A stretch of DNA of 64,000 nt from the NCBI GenBank assembly GCA_026417375.1, contig JAOADJ010000025.1, forward strand, positions 1 to 64,000. Direction: 5' to 3'. Shown here in pieces: positions 19,124 through 28,122 of this stretch (its first letter is position 1; each line of letters starts with the position of its first letter). This DNA comes from Melioribacteraceae bacterium (GTDB taxonomy: Bacteria; Bacteroidota; Ignavibacteria; Ignavibacteriales; Melioribacteraceae). The translations under genes and the position numbers were made by a program. Under the pieces are notes generated by a model. The model was not told where the DNA came from. It searched no databases and was given only the letters and a program-made list of their open reading frames with translations.

Positions 19124-20533
19124 TTGATTAGTTACAAAAATCATTCTGAAAAAATTGTTCAAATAAAAGAAGGCAAGTTTTCATTGAAAGAAAACATTGC
19201 CTTTTTTCTAAATGAAATTGAACAACAAAAAAAGTTAAACGCATTCAATTTTGTTTTTAATGATGCAATAGATTCTGCTGATAAAATTGAAAACAAAATT
19301 AAAAATGGCACTGCCGGAAAACTTGCAGGAATGATTATAGCAATAAAAGATGTTTTAGCAATTAAAGATAAACCATTAACTTGCTCATCAAATATTTTAA
19401 AAAATTTTGAAGCAATATACACATCAACAGCAGTTCAAAAATTAATTGATGAAGATGCTATTATTATTGGAAAAACAAATTGTGATGAATTTGCAATGGG
19501 TTCATCAAATGAAAATTCTGCTTTTGGAAAAGTACTTAACCCATTTGATAATCAACGTGTTCCGGGTGGTTCTAGTGGTGGCTCTGCTGTTGCTGTTGCC
19601 GCAAACCTATGTGATGTTGCTTTAGGAACTGATACTGGCGGTTCAATTCGCCAGCCAGCAGCTTTCTGTGGAATATATGGTCTAAAACCAACTTATGGTA
19701 AAGTAAGCAGATACGGATTAACTGCTTTTGCTTCTTCTTTTGATACAATTGGACCTTTTGCAAAATCTGTTGAAGATATTGCTCTTGTTCTTGAAGTAAT
19801 TTCCGGTTATGATGAAAATGATTCAACTTCATATAAAGATTCTGAAAATGATTATCTAAATAAATTAAATGATAAACAAAAATTTAAAATTGGATTACCA
19901 AAAGAGTATTTTAATTCCGGACTAAATATTGAAATAAAAAAATTAATAGAACAAAAAATTGATTTAATAAAATCAATCGGTCATGAAATAATTGAAATAT
20001 CTTTACCAAATACAGAATACTCAATTGCAACATATTATATTTTAACAACTGCAGAAGCTTCATCTAATCTTGCAAGATATGATGGTGCTCATTACGGTTT
20101 TCGTTCAAACCAGGTGAATAATTTAAATGATATGTACACAAATTCCAGAACTGAAGGTTTTGGTAGCGAAGTTAAAAGAAGAATTATGCTTGGAACTTAT
20201 GTTTTATCTTCCGGTTATTATGATGCATATTACAGAAAAGCTCAAAAAGTCAGAAGATTATTAAAAAATGATTTTGATAATGCTTTCAAAAATGTTGATA
20301 TTATTTTAACACCAACCACTCCAAATGTTGCCTTTAAGATTGGTGAAAAAACTAACGACCCACTTTCAATGTATCTTGAAGATATTTACACAACTTCAGC
20401 AAATTTAGTTGGCATTCCGGGATTAAATGTTCCTATCGGATTTAATTCTGAAAATCTTCCTGTTGGAATGCAGTTAATGTCAAATCAATTCAATGAATTA
20501 AAAATTTTACAACTTGCAAATCAAATTAAATGA
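19124..20533 (+). CDS. gatA: Aspartyl/glutamyl-tRNA amidotransferase subunit A
   Basis: Glutaminase subunit of GatCAB, which converts misacylated Glu-tRNA(Gln) or Asp-tRNA(Asn) to the correct aminoacyl-tRNA. The amidase-signature triad is Lys75 (AIKDVLA), cis-Ser150 (GGSSGG) and the nucleophile Ser174 (DTGGSIRQPA), at nearly the same positions as in studied GatA proteins. 469 aa. It starts at TTG with only a weak Shine-Dalgarno sequence (AGTGG), perhaps coupled to tatA 15 bases upstream. gatB and gatC are not adjacent. The catalytic triad makes the amidase family certain; GatA rather than another amidase follows from length and overall sequence. Confidence 0.92.
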   Translation: MISYKNHSEKIVQIKEGKFSLKENIAFFLNEIEQQKKLNAFNFVFNDAIDSADKIENKIKNGTAGKLAGMIIAIKDVLAIKDKPLTCSSNILKNFEAIYTSTAVQKLIDEDAIIIGKTNCDEFAMGSSNENSAFGKVLNPFDNQRVPGGSSGGSAVAVAANLCDVALGTDTGGSIRQPAAFCGIYGLKPTYGKVSRYGLTAFASSFDTIGPFAKSVEDIALVLEVISGYDENDSTSYKDSENDYLNKLNDKQKFKIGLPKEYFNSGLNIEIKKLIEQKIDLIKSIGHEIIEISLPNTEYSIATYYILTTAEASSNLARYDGAHYGFRSNQVNNLNDMYTNSRTEGFGSEVKRRIMLGTYVLSSGYYDAYYRKAQKVRRLLKNDFDNAFKNVDIILTPTTPNVAFKIGEKTNDPLSMYLEDIYTTSANLVGIPGLNVPIGFNSENLPVGMQLMSNQFNELKILQLANQIK

Positions 20534-21678
20534 TCGAATTCGAAAACTTAAATATTCCAAAGTGTAAAAAATTCAATGGTTATAAACCTTGTATTTCATT
20601 TAAAAACTGTTTAGAAGATGGATGTCAACTTGATAACGATGAGAATAAAATTGGTACAAAAATTTTAATTATATCTCTTGATGCACTTGGTACAGTTTTA
20701 ATGAACACTGCTTTACTTCACTCAATAAAAAGAAAATTTCCGGTAAGTACAATTTATTGGATTACTCAACCTTCAGCCGAAAAAATTCTTTTCAATAATA
20801 ATTTGATTGATTTTCTTTTCACATGGACAGATGAAAACAGAATGATTTTACGTCAAATAAAATTTGATTATGTATTTAACACTGATAAATCAAATTATGC
20901 TTGTGCTTTTGCCAATGAAGTAAATGGAAATGTTAAAAGAGGTTTTCTATTAAACGAAGATGGTAAAATTATTCCAGCAAGCCAACATGCAATTTATAGT
21001 TACAATTTAGGACTTGATGATAATTTGAAATTCAAAATTAACCAACGCACTGGTTTAGAAATTATAAGTGAAGCTTTGGAATTAGATTATCAAAGAGATG
21101 AGTACATTTTTAATTTTACTGAAGATGAAATTAAATTTATTGAGAATTACAAAAGAGAAATTAATTACGATAACTCAATTAAATATGTTGGATTCAATAC
21201 CGGCTGCTCAAATTTATTCCCAAATAAAAAAATGACAATTGAGCAACATGTTTTTTTAATAAATGAAATTTCAAAATTTGATAAGACAATTATTTTGCTT
21301 CTTGGTGGTAAAGAAGACACTGAAAGAAATAATAAAATCTATTCCCTACTTTCTGACGAAACAAAGAAAAAAGTTATTAATACACCAACCGAGCTTGGAA
21401 TAAGAAAAGGTGCTTGCTTTATGAGTATTCCGGATATTGTGATTACAGGAGATTCTTTCGGAATGCATTTAGCAATTTCACTTAAAAAATTTGTAATTGC
21501 TTGGTTCGGTTTATCTTGCTGGAGTGAAATTGAACTTTTTAATCGTGGAATAAAACTTTATCAAAAAGATTTAGAATGTTCTCCTTGCTGGAAAAAAGTT
21601 TGTCCAAATAATCTTGAATGTATTTCAGGAATTGATTTAAATAAAATTATTAATGAAGTAAAAAATTTTTCAAAGTAA
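20530..21678 (+). CDS. Glycosyltransferase family 9 (ADP-heptosyltransferase-like)
   Basis: 382 aa. The GT9 fold starts at residue ~43 (KILIISLDALGTVLMNTALL, the heptosyltransferase pattern) and the second half has VGFNTGCSNLFPNKKM and ITGDSFGMHLAISLKK, the sugar-nucleotide-binding side. The N-terminus adds a four-cysteine segment (Cys12, Cys21, Cys27, Cys32) and the C-terminus another cluster (CSPCW-x3-C-x5-C). From memory similar Cys-bearing GT9 proteins exist, so this is a subfamily trait that may bind a metal; that is inference. Its ATG overlaps the gatA stop by 4 bases. The likely role is transfer of heptose or another sugar to a cell-surface glycolipid, but acceptor and donor are unknown. 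Confidence 0.8.
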   Translation: MIEFENLNIPKCKKFNGYKPCISFKNCLEDGCQLDNDENKIGTKILIISLDALGTVLMNTALLHSIKRKFPVSTIYWITQPSAEKILFNNNLIDFLFTWTDENRMILRQIKFDYVFNTDKSNYACAFANEVNGNVKRGFLLNEDGKIIPASQHAIYSYNLGLDDNLKFKINQRTGLEIISEALELDYQRDEYIFNFTEDEIKFIENYKREINYDNSIKYVGFNTGCSNLFPNKKMTIEQHVFLINEISKFDKTIILLLGGKEDTERNNKIYSLLSDETKKKVINTPTELGIRKGACFMSIPDIVITGDSFGMHLAISLKKFVIAWFGLSCWSEIELFNRGIKLYQKDLECSPCWKKVCPNNLECISGIDLNKIINEVKNFSK

Positions 21679-21756
21679 TTTATTCTATTTCAATTAAGGA
21701 AAATTGAATTAGCTTTTATAATTTTACAATGTTAAAAATTAAATATAGGATTTATT

Positions 21757-22764
21757 ATGAGTATCCTCTTAGATAAAAAAACAAGAGTAATAGTACAAGG
21801 AATAACTGGCGGCGAAGGTTCATTCCATGCAAAGCAAATGATTGAATATGGAACAAATGTAGTTGGTGGAGTAACACCTGGTAAAGGTGGACAAACATTT
21901 GAAGATACCAGAATTCCAATCTTTAACACTGTTGAAGAAGCAGTAAAGCAAACAAAAGCTGAAGCTTCTGCTATTTTTGTTCCTCCTGCTTTTGCTGCAG
22001 ATGCAATTTTAGAAGCCGCTAATGCTGGAATCAAATTAATCGTTTGTATTACCGAAGGCATTCCAACTAAAGATATGATTACAGTTTATAATTCAATTAA
22101 AGGTAAAGATATAAGATTGATTGGACCAAACTGCCCCGGTATTATTTCTCCCGGTAAAGCTAAAATTGGTATTATGCCCGGCTTTATTCATAAACAAGGT
22201 AAAATTGGTGTTGTTTCAAGAAGTGGTACTTTAACTTATGAAGCAGTAAAACAATTAACTGATCTTGGTATTGGGCAATCAACTTGTGTTGGAATTGGTG
22301 GCGATCCTGTAATCGGTTCAAGATTTATTGATATCATAAAATTATTTAATGATGACCCAGGAACTGAAGGAATAATTATGATCGGCGAAATTGGTGGAAC
22401 TGCTGAAGAAGAAGCTGCTGAGTTTATTAAGAAGTATGTTAAAAAACCTGTTGTTGGCTTCATAGCTGGTAGAACTGCACCTCCTGGAAGAAGAATGGGT
22501 CATGCAGGTGCAATTATTTCTGGTGGTAAAGGCACTGCTGATGAAAAAATGGCTGCAATGAAAAAAGCTGGAATTACTGTCGTTGAATCTCCTGCTGAAA
22601 TTGGAATTACAATGAAGAAAGCTTTGGATAAATTTAAAACCAAAAATAAAGTTGAAACAAAAAAAGTTGTTAATAAAAAATCCGTTAAAAAAACAACAAA
22701 TAAAAAAGTTGTAACAAAAAAAATTAAATCATCAAAAAAAGTAGTTAAAAAGAAATCAAAATAA
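21757..22764 (+). CDS. sucD: Succinate-CoA ligase alpha subunit with Lys-rich tail
   Basis: TCA-cycle enzyme subunit that binds CoA and carries the phosphohistidine. The Rossmann CoA domain ([20 protein letters not shown]) and ligase domain with His249 ([10 protein letters not shown]) are intact. The family normally ends near residue 290; here residues 291-335 form an extra tail with 21 lysines in 45 positions, mostly KK pairs separated by V, T or S. The tail resembles histone-H1-like or nucleic-acid-binding tails and has no role in the known ligase fold. Shine-Dalgarno AGGA. ndk follows after 11 bases, a sensible pairing since both handle nucleoside triphosphates. The beta subunit (sucC) is elsewhere. 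Confidence 0.95.
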   Translation: MSILLDKKTRVIVQGITGGEGSFHAKQMIEYGTNVVGGVTPGKGGQTFEDTRIPIFNTVEEAVKQTKAEASAIFVPPAFAADAILEAANAGIKLIVCITEGIPTKDMITVYNSIKGKDIRLIGPNCPGIISPGKAKIGIMPGFIHKQGKIGVVSRSGTLTYEAVKQLTDLGIGQSTCVGIGGDPVIGSRFIDIIKLFNDDPGTEGIIMIGEIGGTAEEEAAEFIKKYVKKPVVGFIAGRTAPPGRRMGHAGAIISGGKGTADEKMAAMKKAGITVVESPAEIGITMKKALDKFKTKNKVETKKVVNKKSVKKTTNKKVVTKKIKSSKKVVKKKSK

Positions 22765-22775
22765 AGGAGTAAAAA

Positions 22776-23207
22776 TTGAGTAAAACACTTGCTATTCTTA
22801 AACCAGATTGTGTTAGAAAAAATTTAATTGGTAAAGTTATTTCACACATTCAAGATGCTGGATTTAAAATTCTTGCAATGAAAATGGTTCATCTTACAGA
22901 AGATTCAGCTAAAGGATTTTATGAAATTCATAAAGAGAGACCATTCTTTAATGAATTAATTGCTTATATGACTTCCGGTCCCTGTGTTCCTATTGCTTTA
23001 GAAAAAGAAAATGCGGTTGAAGATTTCAGAAAACTAATTGGTGCAACTGATCCCACAAAAGCTGAAGAAGGAACTATTAGAAAATTATATGCTGAAAACA
23101 TTCAAGAAAATATTGTACATGGTTCAGATTCAGATGAAAATGCTTTGAAAGAAATTTCTCACTTTTTCTCTAGAAAAGAAATTTTAGAAAATAACGGTTG
23201 GAATTAA
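22776..23207 (+). CDS. ndk: Nucleoside diphosphate kinase
   Basis: Balances NTP pools by phosphate transfer through a histidine. 143 aa; the active site is [12 protein letters not shown] with the phospho-His near residue 115, and the family start [16 protein letters not shown] is present. It starts at TTG, with AAGGAG 7 bases upstream. Ends 10 bases before an intrinsic terminator, so sucD-ndk is probably a two-gene operon. Confidence 0.97.
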   Translation: MSKTLAILKPDCVRKNLIGKVISHIQDAGFKILAMKMVHLTEDSAKGFYEIHKERPFFNELIAYMTSGPCVPIALEKENAVEDFRKLIGATDPTKAEEGTIRKLYAENIQENIVHGSDSDENALKEISHFFSRKEILENNGWN

Positions 23208-23217
23208 TAATAACATT

Positions 23218-23254
23218 GGAGTTAACATATTTAATTTTTTGTTAACTCCTTTTT
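23218..23254 (+). terminator. Terminator after ndk
   Basis: Hairpin with arms GGAGTTAACA (23218-23227) and TGTTAACTCC (23240-23249), followed by TTTTT. Perfect arms and T-run in the plus direction. Confidence 0.9.
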
Positions 23255-23275
23255 CATTTTAAAAAGAGAGTTTAT

Positions 23276-24295
23276 ATGAAAAATTTTTTAATCATAATAC
23301 TAATTGTTTCATTATTTGCTTGCAGTAAAAATGAAAACAAGAACGAATCAAACAAATTACAATCTGAATCATTAGAAAAAATTTCGATTGGTAATGAAAA
23401 GGTAAGTTTAGCTTATAAATTTTCAAAAGGTGATAAATTTAAATATAGCTTAACTACTAAATCACAAAATGAAGAAATAGTTGTTGCTGATTCAACTATG
23501 AAAAGTAAAGCAGACCAAACTTTAAAATATTTATTTGATTGCGAAGTAATTGATATTGATGAAGATAAAATTGCCGAGATTTCTTTAGTTGTTTCTTCTA
23601 TCAATTTTGATATTGATATTAATGGGCAGAAAATTCATTTCGATTCAAATCAAAAGATTTCTGAAGAAGACAAACAGAAATTTATGGAATATATTGTACT
23701 TCATAATACTCCTTTCCGCGCAAGAATAAATAAGCATGGCGAAGTAATTGAAATAACCCGTGTTGAAAAAATGATCGACAAAATGAATTCATTATCTCAG
23801 CAAAAACAAAATTTAACAACGGAACAAAAATCTGCTTTAGCTAAACAACTTGCTGAAAGTGCTATTAGACCAATAACTCAAATGTTGTTCAGAGAACTTC
23901 CTCATCAAGAAGTTGCGAAAGATTCTTCATGGGAAAAAAGATTTCCACAACCACTAGGAACAATGACTATGGAAAATATTGCAAAATTTACTGTTGTTGA
24001 TTTTGTAAAAGTTAATGGAAATAAAACTGCAAAAATTTCAGCACAACTTTCAGCTAATTTTACTGGTAAAAAAAGTGGAACAGAAAATGGCATCACTTAC
24101 AATTTTGGTGATCCAAAAATTAATGGTGATGGAACTATTCTTTTCGATTTCGAAGATGGTAAACTAATAAAAGCTGATACCGGTACTAAAACGGAAATGA
24201 CATTGACTATGACTGGAAAAGATTCACTCCAAAAAACCAGAAAAACTAAAAGAACTACTATTGCGATAAACAGAAATATTATTGAATTACTTTAA
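23276..24295 (+). CDS. Lipoprotein, DUF6263-like
   Basis: 339 aa. Lipoprotein signal MKNFLIIILIVSLFAC with the modified Cys at residue 16. The mature part starts with a charged linker and then a beta-rich domain opening with LAYKFSKGDKFKYSLTTKS, the style of DUF6263-type secreted proteins in this lineage; the second half (SSWEKRFPQPLGTMTMENIAKFTV) repeats the same strand pattern. No catalytic motif is visible. Shine-Dalgarno AGAGAG is present. It stands alone between two terminators. Function unknown; attached to a membrane, presumably facing the periplasm. Confidence 0.82.
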   Translation: MKNFLIIILIVSLFACSKNENKNESNKLQSESLEKISIGNEKVSLAYKFSKGDKFKYSLTTKSQNEEIVVADSTMKSKADQTLKYLFDCEVIDIDEDKIAEISLVVSSINFDIDINGQKIHFDSNQKISEEDKQKFMEYIVLHNTPFRARINKHGEVIEITRVEKMIDKMNSLSQQKQNLTTEQKSALAKQLAESAIRPITQMLFRELPHQEVAKDSSWEKRFPQPLGTMTMENIAKFTVVDFVKVNGNKTAKISAQLSANFTGKKSGTENGITYNFGDPKINGDGTILFDFEDGKLIKADTGTKTEMTLTMTGKDSLQKTRKTKRTTIAINRNIIELL

Positions 24296-24325
24296 AAAAA
24301 GGTTGTCCAAAGTTATTGGACAACC
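24294..24325 (-). terminator. Terminator of the minus-strand phosphate/LTD operon
   Basis: On the minus strand a perfect 10-bp hairpin (arms GGTTGTCCAA and TTGGACAACC, 24325-24301) is followed at once by seven Ts (24300-24294). It sits between two convergent genes. Read from the plus strand it has no T-run, so it serves mainly the minus operon. Confidence 0.9.
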
Positions 24326-24351
24326 TAATTAAACTTTCTTTTCAGAAATTA

Positions 24352-25515
24352 TTATTTAGCTAAAATAAATTTCTTAGTTTGAACAAAGTTTCCTGCTCTT
24401 AATTGATAAAAATAAACTCCAGATGATAAATTAAATCTGTTCATAGAAAAAGTATATTGATAAAATCCACCTTTTTGAATTTCATTTACTAAAGAAGCAA
24501 CTTCGTTACCTAAAATATCATAAATATTCAATTGAACTTTACTTTCAAATGGAAGTTGATAACTTATAATTGTTTCAGGATTAAATGGGTTTGGATAATT
24601 TTGATAAAGTTTAAAGTCTGTAACTAATTCATCTCTAAATTTTATATCTGAAGAAGTTCCATTTGTTTTTCCTTTAGTAATTGTATTTACTAATGCAAAA
24701 TTTCCACCATCGGGAACTCTTGAAAACGATTGTGTTTCGGTCATTGCACCAAAAGTATAATTATCAATTACAACTCCATCTTTATTTTCAAGCCATACTT
24801 CTTCACCACTACTAGATAAGCCAAATCCAGCCGGGTTTGTTGTTGTTGGAATATCAGTTACAATAACATAAAATCCTTTAGCAGTAATTTTTGTTCCAGA
24901 TGGAAATTCCATTTTAGGTTTTGTGCCTCCGCTTCCACCATTGTCATAAATTTTATACCCTGTTAAATCAACTTCTTTATCAGATGAATTATAAATTTCT
25001 ATCCAATCAGGATCTGCAGTTGTACCACGTGAATAAATTTCATTCATTACAATAAAACTATTTGATAATCCTTTTGTTAGTGGTGATTGAAGTTTCCATG
25101 CACTACCATTTGGAAAACGTACATACGATTGCCCTTCTGCCATAGCTGGAAATGTTACAGTATCAATTACAGCTCCGGATTTATCTTCCAACCATACCTT
25201 TTCGCCAGTGCTTGATAAGCCAAAGCCAGCCGGGTTTGTTGTTGTTGGAATATCAGTTACAATTACATAAAATCCTTTGGCAGGAATTTTTGCACCTGAT
25301 GGAAATTCCATTTTAGGTTTTGTTCCTCCACTTCCACCATTATCGTAAATCTTATATCCTGAAATATCAACTTCTGAATTGCTGTTATTATAAATTTCAA
25401 TCCAGTCCGGATCTGCGGTTGTTCCGCGTGAATAAATTTCATTCATCTTTATGTTTTGTGCATATCCTAAAACTGAAATGAATAAAATCAAATAAATTGT
25501 AAATACTTTTTTCAT
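24352..25515 (-). CDS. Secreted protein with two lamin-tail domains and a T9SS C-terminal domain
   Basis: 387 aa. Signal peptide 1-20 (YLILFISVLGYAQ). Residues 24-151 and 157-283 are two near-identical lamin-tail (LTD) domains, both starting MNEIYSRGTTADPDWIEIYN; residues ~303-387 are a type A sorting domain (NYPNPFNPETIISYQLP ... SSGVYFYQLRAGNF ... KKFILAK) that would route it through type IX secretion to the surface or medium. LTDs are small Ig-like beta domains, often binding partners attached to secreted hydrolases; no catalytic residues are visible. It is the last gene of the phosphate operon and is followed by that operon's terminator. The role in phosphate use is inferred from position only. 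Confidence 0.9.
   Translation of the reverse strand: MKKVFTIYLILFISVLGYAQNIKMNEIYSRGTTADPDWIEIYNNSNSEVDISGYKIYDNGGSGGTKPKMEFPSGAKIPAKGFYVIVTDIPTTTNPAGFGLSSTGEKVWLEDKSGAVIDTVTFPAMAEGQSYVRFPNGSAWKLQSPLTKGLSNSFIVMNEIYSRGTTADPDWIEIYNSSDKEVDLTGYKIYDNGGSGGTKPKMEFPSGTKITAKGFYVIVTDIPTTTNPAGFGLSSSGEEVWLENKDGVVIDNYTFGAMTETQSFSRVPDGGNFALVNTITKGKTNGTSSDIKFRDELVTDFKLYQNYPNPFNPETIISYQLPFESKVQLNIYDILGNEVASLVNEIQKGGFYQYTFSMNRFNLSSGVYFYQLRAGNFVQTKKFILAK
24667..25047 (-). repeat. LTD module, copy B
   Basis: DNA encoding residues 157-283 of the secreted LTD protein. It is nearly identical over long blocks to copy A (25063-25446) and clearly related to copy C (26345-26722). The shared core encodes KGFYVIVTDIPTTTNPAGFG in all three. 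Confidence 0.85.
25063..25446 (-). repeat. LTD module, copy A
   Basis: DNA encoding residues 24-151 of the same protein; closest to copy B. The high DNA-level similarity indicates recent tandem duplication or gene conversion rather than old domain repetition. Confidence 0.85.
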
Positions 25516-25586
25516 TTTTTTTCTCTCGTTTGTTATTCAAACATATATAATTTTATCAAAATTAATTATTAAATAATTATTAAAAT

Positions 25587-26324
25587 TTATGGTTTTTCAA
25601 AAACATACATCATCCCATCATAATCACTTATAATATAAATTTTATTCTGATAAATTGTTATACCTTCTCCCTTAGAAAAATTAATATTATAGGAATTAAT
25701 AATATTTCCATCTTTAGACATTTTAATTACTTTTTGTGATTCATCTGAAACCATCCATAAACAATCTGAGTCTTTATCATAACAAATATCGGAACAATCT
25801 TTTGTATAGTTAATTTCTTTTCTAAAAAGTTCAGTCTTGTTTGAAAATTTAAGTAACATATTCGGCAATTTTTCATTTAATACATAAATAGCATTTCTAT
25901 TATCAATAGCAATACCTTCTAATGCATTATTCTGAACTGTTGCAACATTTACTGAAAATGAATAAAGTTTTGTTCCATTACTTAAATATTTAGTAACTAA
26001 TTTATTCTGTTCCTCAACAACATACATTGTATCACAATTTTCAGAAAAAGAAATTCCTTCTAAGTCTGTTGATTGAATTGAAAAACTGTTTTTTATTTTT
26101 CCATAAAAATCAATTTCATAAACAGTTGAATTTCCATCTGAAACAGTAAAAAGTGATTCTGTTTTTTTATTATAAAATAAACCAGAAGGTTCAGGAACAT
26201 TGGTTTTAAATGATTCTATTAGTTTTAGATTAACTGAAGGTAAATTTACTAATAAAGAATCGGGTTGATTTCTACTACAACTAATCAACCCAAAAATTAA
26301 AATAATGAAACAAAACTTTTTCAT
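25587..26324 (-). CDS. Beta-propeller lipoprotein (SdiA-regulated/phytase-like)
   Basis: 245 aa. Lipoprotein signal MKKFCFIILIFGLISC, Cys16 modified. The rest is a run of short beta-propeller blades: EPSGLFYNKKTESLFTVSDG, TDLEGISFSENCDTMYVVEE, NALEGIAIDNRNAIYVLNE, CSDICYDKDSDCLWMVSDE, GEGITIYQNKIYIISD. The repeated acidic LEGI/SDI-type turns match the SdiA-regulated (YjiK) family, a propeller related in fold to beta-propeller phytases. It is sandwiched between two LTD genes in an operon with a phosphate porin and transporters, so a phosphoester-binding or -hydrolysing role is an attractive inference. The calcium-site residues of true BPP phytases are not demonstrated. Confidence 0.75.
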   Translation of the reverse strand: MKKFCFIILIFGLISCSRNQPDSLLVNLPSVNLKLIESFKTNVPEPSGLFYNKKTESLFTVSDGNSTVYEIDFYGKIKNSFSIQSTDLEGISFSENCDTMYVVEEQNKLVTKYLSNGTKLYSFSVNVATVQNNALEGIAIDNRNAIYVLNEKLPNMLLKFSNKTELFRKEINYTKDCSDICYDKDSDCLWMVSDESQKVIKMSKDGNIINSYNINFSKGEGITIYQNKIYIISDYDGMMYVFEKP

Positions 26325-26329
26325 ATTAA

Positions 26330-26833
26330 TTATTTATTTGAAGAACCTTTTGTTATTGTATTTGTTAAAGCCCAAGCTCCACCATCAGGAATTCTGCTAT
26401 AAGATTGAGTTTCGGACATTGCAAGAAATACTACATTATCAATTACAGTTCCTTTATTATCTTCAAGCCAAACTTCTTCTCCTGCACTTGATAATCCAAA
26501 ACCAGCGGGATTTGTTGTTGTTGGAATATCAGTTACAATAACATAAAATCCTTTTGATTTAATTTTTGTCCCAGCAGGAAATTCAAGTTTAGGTTTTACA
26601 GCCGTTTGTCCTCCACTATCATAAATTTTATATCCTGAAATATCAACTTCAAAATCTGATGCATTATAAATTTCTATCCAATCGGGGTCTGTGGTAGTTC
26701 CACGAGAATAAATTTCATTCATTTTAATAATTGTTGGTTTCACTTCTACTTGTACTATTGCAGGTTCATCTCTTGAACATGAAATGAATGATATTGAAGC
26801 AATTAAAAAAACTAAAATTATTTTTGTTTTCAT
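26330..26833 (-). CDS. Lipoprotein with one lamin-tail domain
   Basis: 167 aa. Lipoprotein signal MKTKIILVFLIASISFISC (Cys19), a short linker, and one LTD at residues 38-163 (MNEIYSRGTTTDPDWIEIYN ... ITKGSSNK). It is about as close to the two LTDs of the secreted protein downstream as those allow, but has no T9SS domain, so it is lipid-anchored rather than released. 5 bases upstream of the propeller gene and 12 downstream of the porin. Confidence 0.88.
   Translation of the reverse strand: MKTKIILVFLIASISFISCSRDEPAIVQVEVKPTIIKMNEIYSRGTTTDPDWIEIYNASDFEVDISGYKIYDSGGQTAVKPKLEFPAGTKIKSKGFYVIVTDIPTTTNPAGFGLSSAGEEVWLEDNKGTVIDNVVFLAMSETQSYSRIPDGGAWALTNTITKGSSNK
26345..26722 (-). repeat. LTD module, copy C
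   Basis: DNA encoding residues 38-163 of the LTD lipoprotein. More diverged from copies A and B than those are from each other: the insert region GGSGGTKPKME becomes GGQTAVKPKLE. Confidence 0.8.
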
Positions 26834-26845
26834 TTTTCTCTCCTA

Positions 26846-28096
26846 TTATAATGATGCTTGAACTCTCATTTGAATAAATGAATGATCATCGTTGCCTTTG
26901 AATTTTCCTTTGCTGGTTGCAAAATCATCTAAGTCAACAACAGAGTAATTAAATTGTAATTTTATATTAGTATTTGGATAATAGTTAATTCCAAACATCA
27001 TTTGATTTGATTTACCACCTTTAATTCCGGCAGCGAAATCATTCAGGTCAAGTGTGCTATAACGAAAAGCTACTTCTAAAGCACCCCAGGAATTCTTCGG
27101 TTCTTCAACCGGTCCAACTTCTCCTTCATCAGCATAGTAATATCTTGTTTCACCAGTAATATTATAAACCAACATGGCATAAGCACCTTTAACATCAACA
27201 TCTTGTTTTTTATACCAACGCACAACTTTAGTCATCAAATACTCTGCTTGAAAATAAAATGGTCCATAAATTCCCATCAATTCACCACCAAATCTATTGT
27301 AATAGTTTACATCAGTAATATCACCAGTATGAAGTAGTTTGGGATCAAAAACATAAGTTTCTGTTCTGGCTTTTAATTCAATTGTATTAGGAGCTAAATC
27401 AGGAACAGCATCTGGAATTGTATAAGCATATGCAGCACCAATATGTAAATTTTTTCCATGTTCATTAATTGGTGCGACTGATAATCTTACATTTGAAGAG
27501 AAACCTTCATCACGAGTTCCTTTATCTATTCTTGTTCCTGGTTCATGTCCAAAAATACCTGCTGTTATTTGAGCATTTTCTGTCCAATATCTTGCCGCTA
27601 CACCAACTCTTCTTCCACGTGGAATTGCATTAGAAACAGATGATCTTTCAAGAAATGTTAATAATCTTGAACTATTAAGTCTTTCCATACCAATTGGTTC
27701 TTTAAAATTACCAGCTCTTAACGATAAATTTACAGATGGGAAAGTATATTGAACCCATGCATCACGAAGCTCTAATACTGCTTCTGCAAATTCTAAATCT
27801 AATTCTGCTTGCCAGTTTTTATCTAAAATTGCTTTTGTTGCGAATGTTAATCTTCTAAATATTGTACCATTGCTCAAAGGATTTTTGTTTTCAAAATACA
27901 TTGCCCCATCAAATTGAATTCTTGAATCAAACCACCATTGATATTTTCCATTTTCAGATTCAAAAACTAATTTACCATTTCTTTGTTCAACACCCATCGG
28001 TACTTTTTTGCTTCCACCGGGTACTTTTGCATCTTGTGCAAAAATATTTGATGAACATATTAATAGTACTAAGAAAAATGTTACTTGCTTTTTCAT
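26846..28096 (-). CDS. Phosphate-selective porin OprO/OprP family
   Basis: 416-aa outer-membrane beta-barrel. Signal peptide 1-21 (FFLVLLICSSNIFAQ). The mature protein matches the porin O/P family: GKYQWWFDSRIQFDGAMYF, RRLTFATKAILDKNWQAELDLEF, then RAGNFKEPIGMERLNSSRLLTFLERS, and an aromatic-terminated C-end (MRVQASL). The family includes channels selective for phosphate and polyphosphate. Direct neighbourhood of PiT and DUF47 supports phosphate as the solute here. Its gene is 26 bases after PiT on the same strand. Confidence 0.9.
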   Translation of the reverse strand: MKKQVTFFLVLLICSSNIFAQDAKVPGGSKKVPMGVEQRNGKLVFESENGKYQWWFDSRIQFDGAMYFENKNPLSNGTIFRRLTFATKAILDKNWQAELDLEFAEAVLELRDAWVQYTFPSVNLSLRAGNFKEPIGMERLNSSRLLTFLERSSVSNAIPRGRRVGVAARYWTENAQITAGIFGHEPGTRIDKGTRDEGFSSNVRLSVAPINEHGKNLHIGAAYAYTIPDAVPDLAPNTIELKARTETYVFDPKLLHTGDITDVNYYNRFGGELMGIYGPFYFQAEYLMTKVVRWYKKQDVDVKGAYAMLVYNITGETRYYYADEGEVGPVEEPKNSWGALEVAFRYSTLDLNDFAAGIKGGKSNQMMFGINYYPNTNIKLQFNYSVVDLDDFATSKGKFKGNDDHSFIQMRVQASL

Positions 28097-28122
28097 ATTT
28101 ACTCCTAGTTGTTATTAGATAC

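Noticed and set aside
19572-19832. Gln/His-rich minus-strand ORF inside gatA
   Set aside because: Low-complexity shadow of the amidase coding frame; gatA is complete on the plus strand with its catalytic triad.
24667-26722. CRISPR array or insertion sequence, because of long repeated DNA
   Set aside because: The repeats are in frame, ~380 bases long and encode LTD domains; there are no short spacers, inverted ends or transposase.
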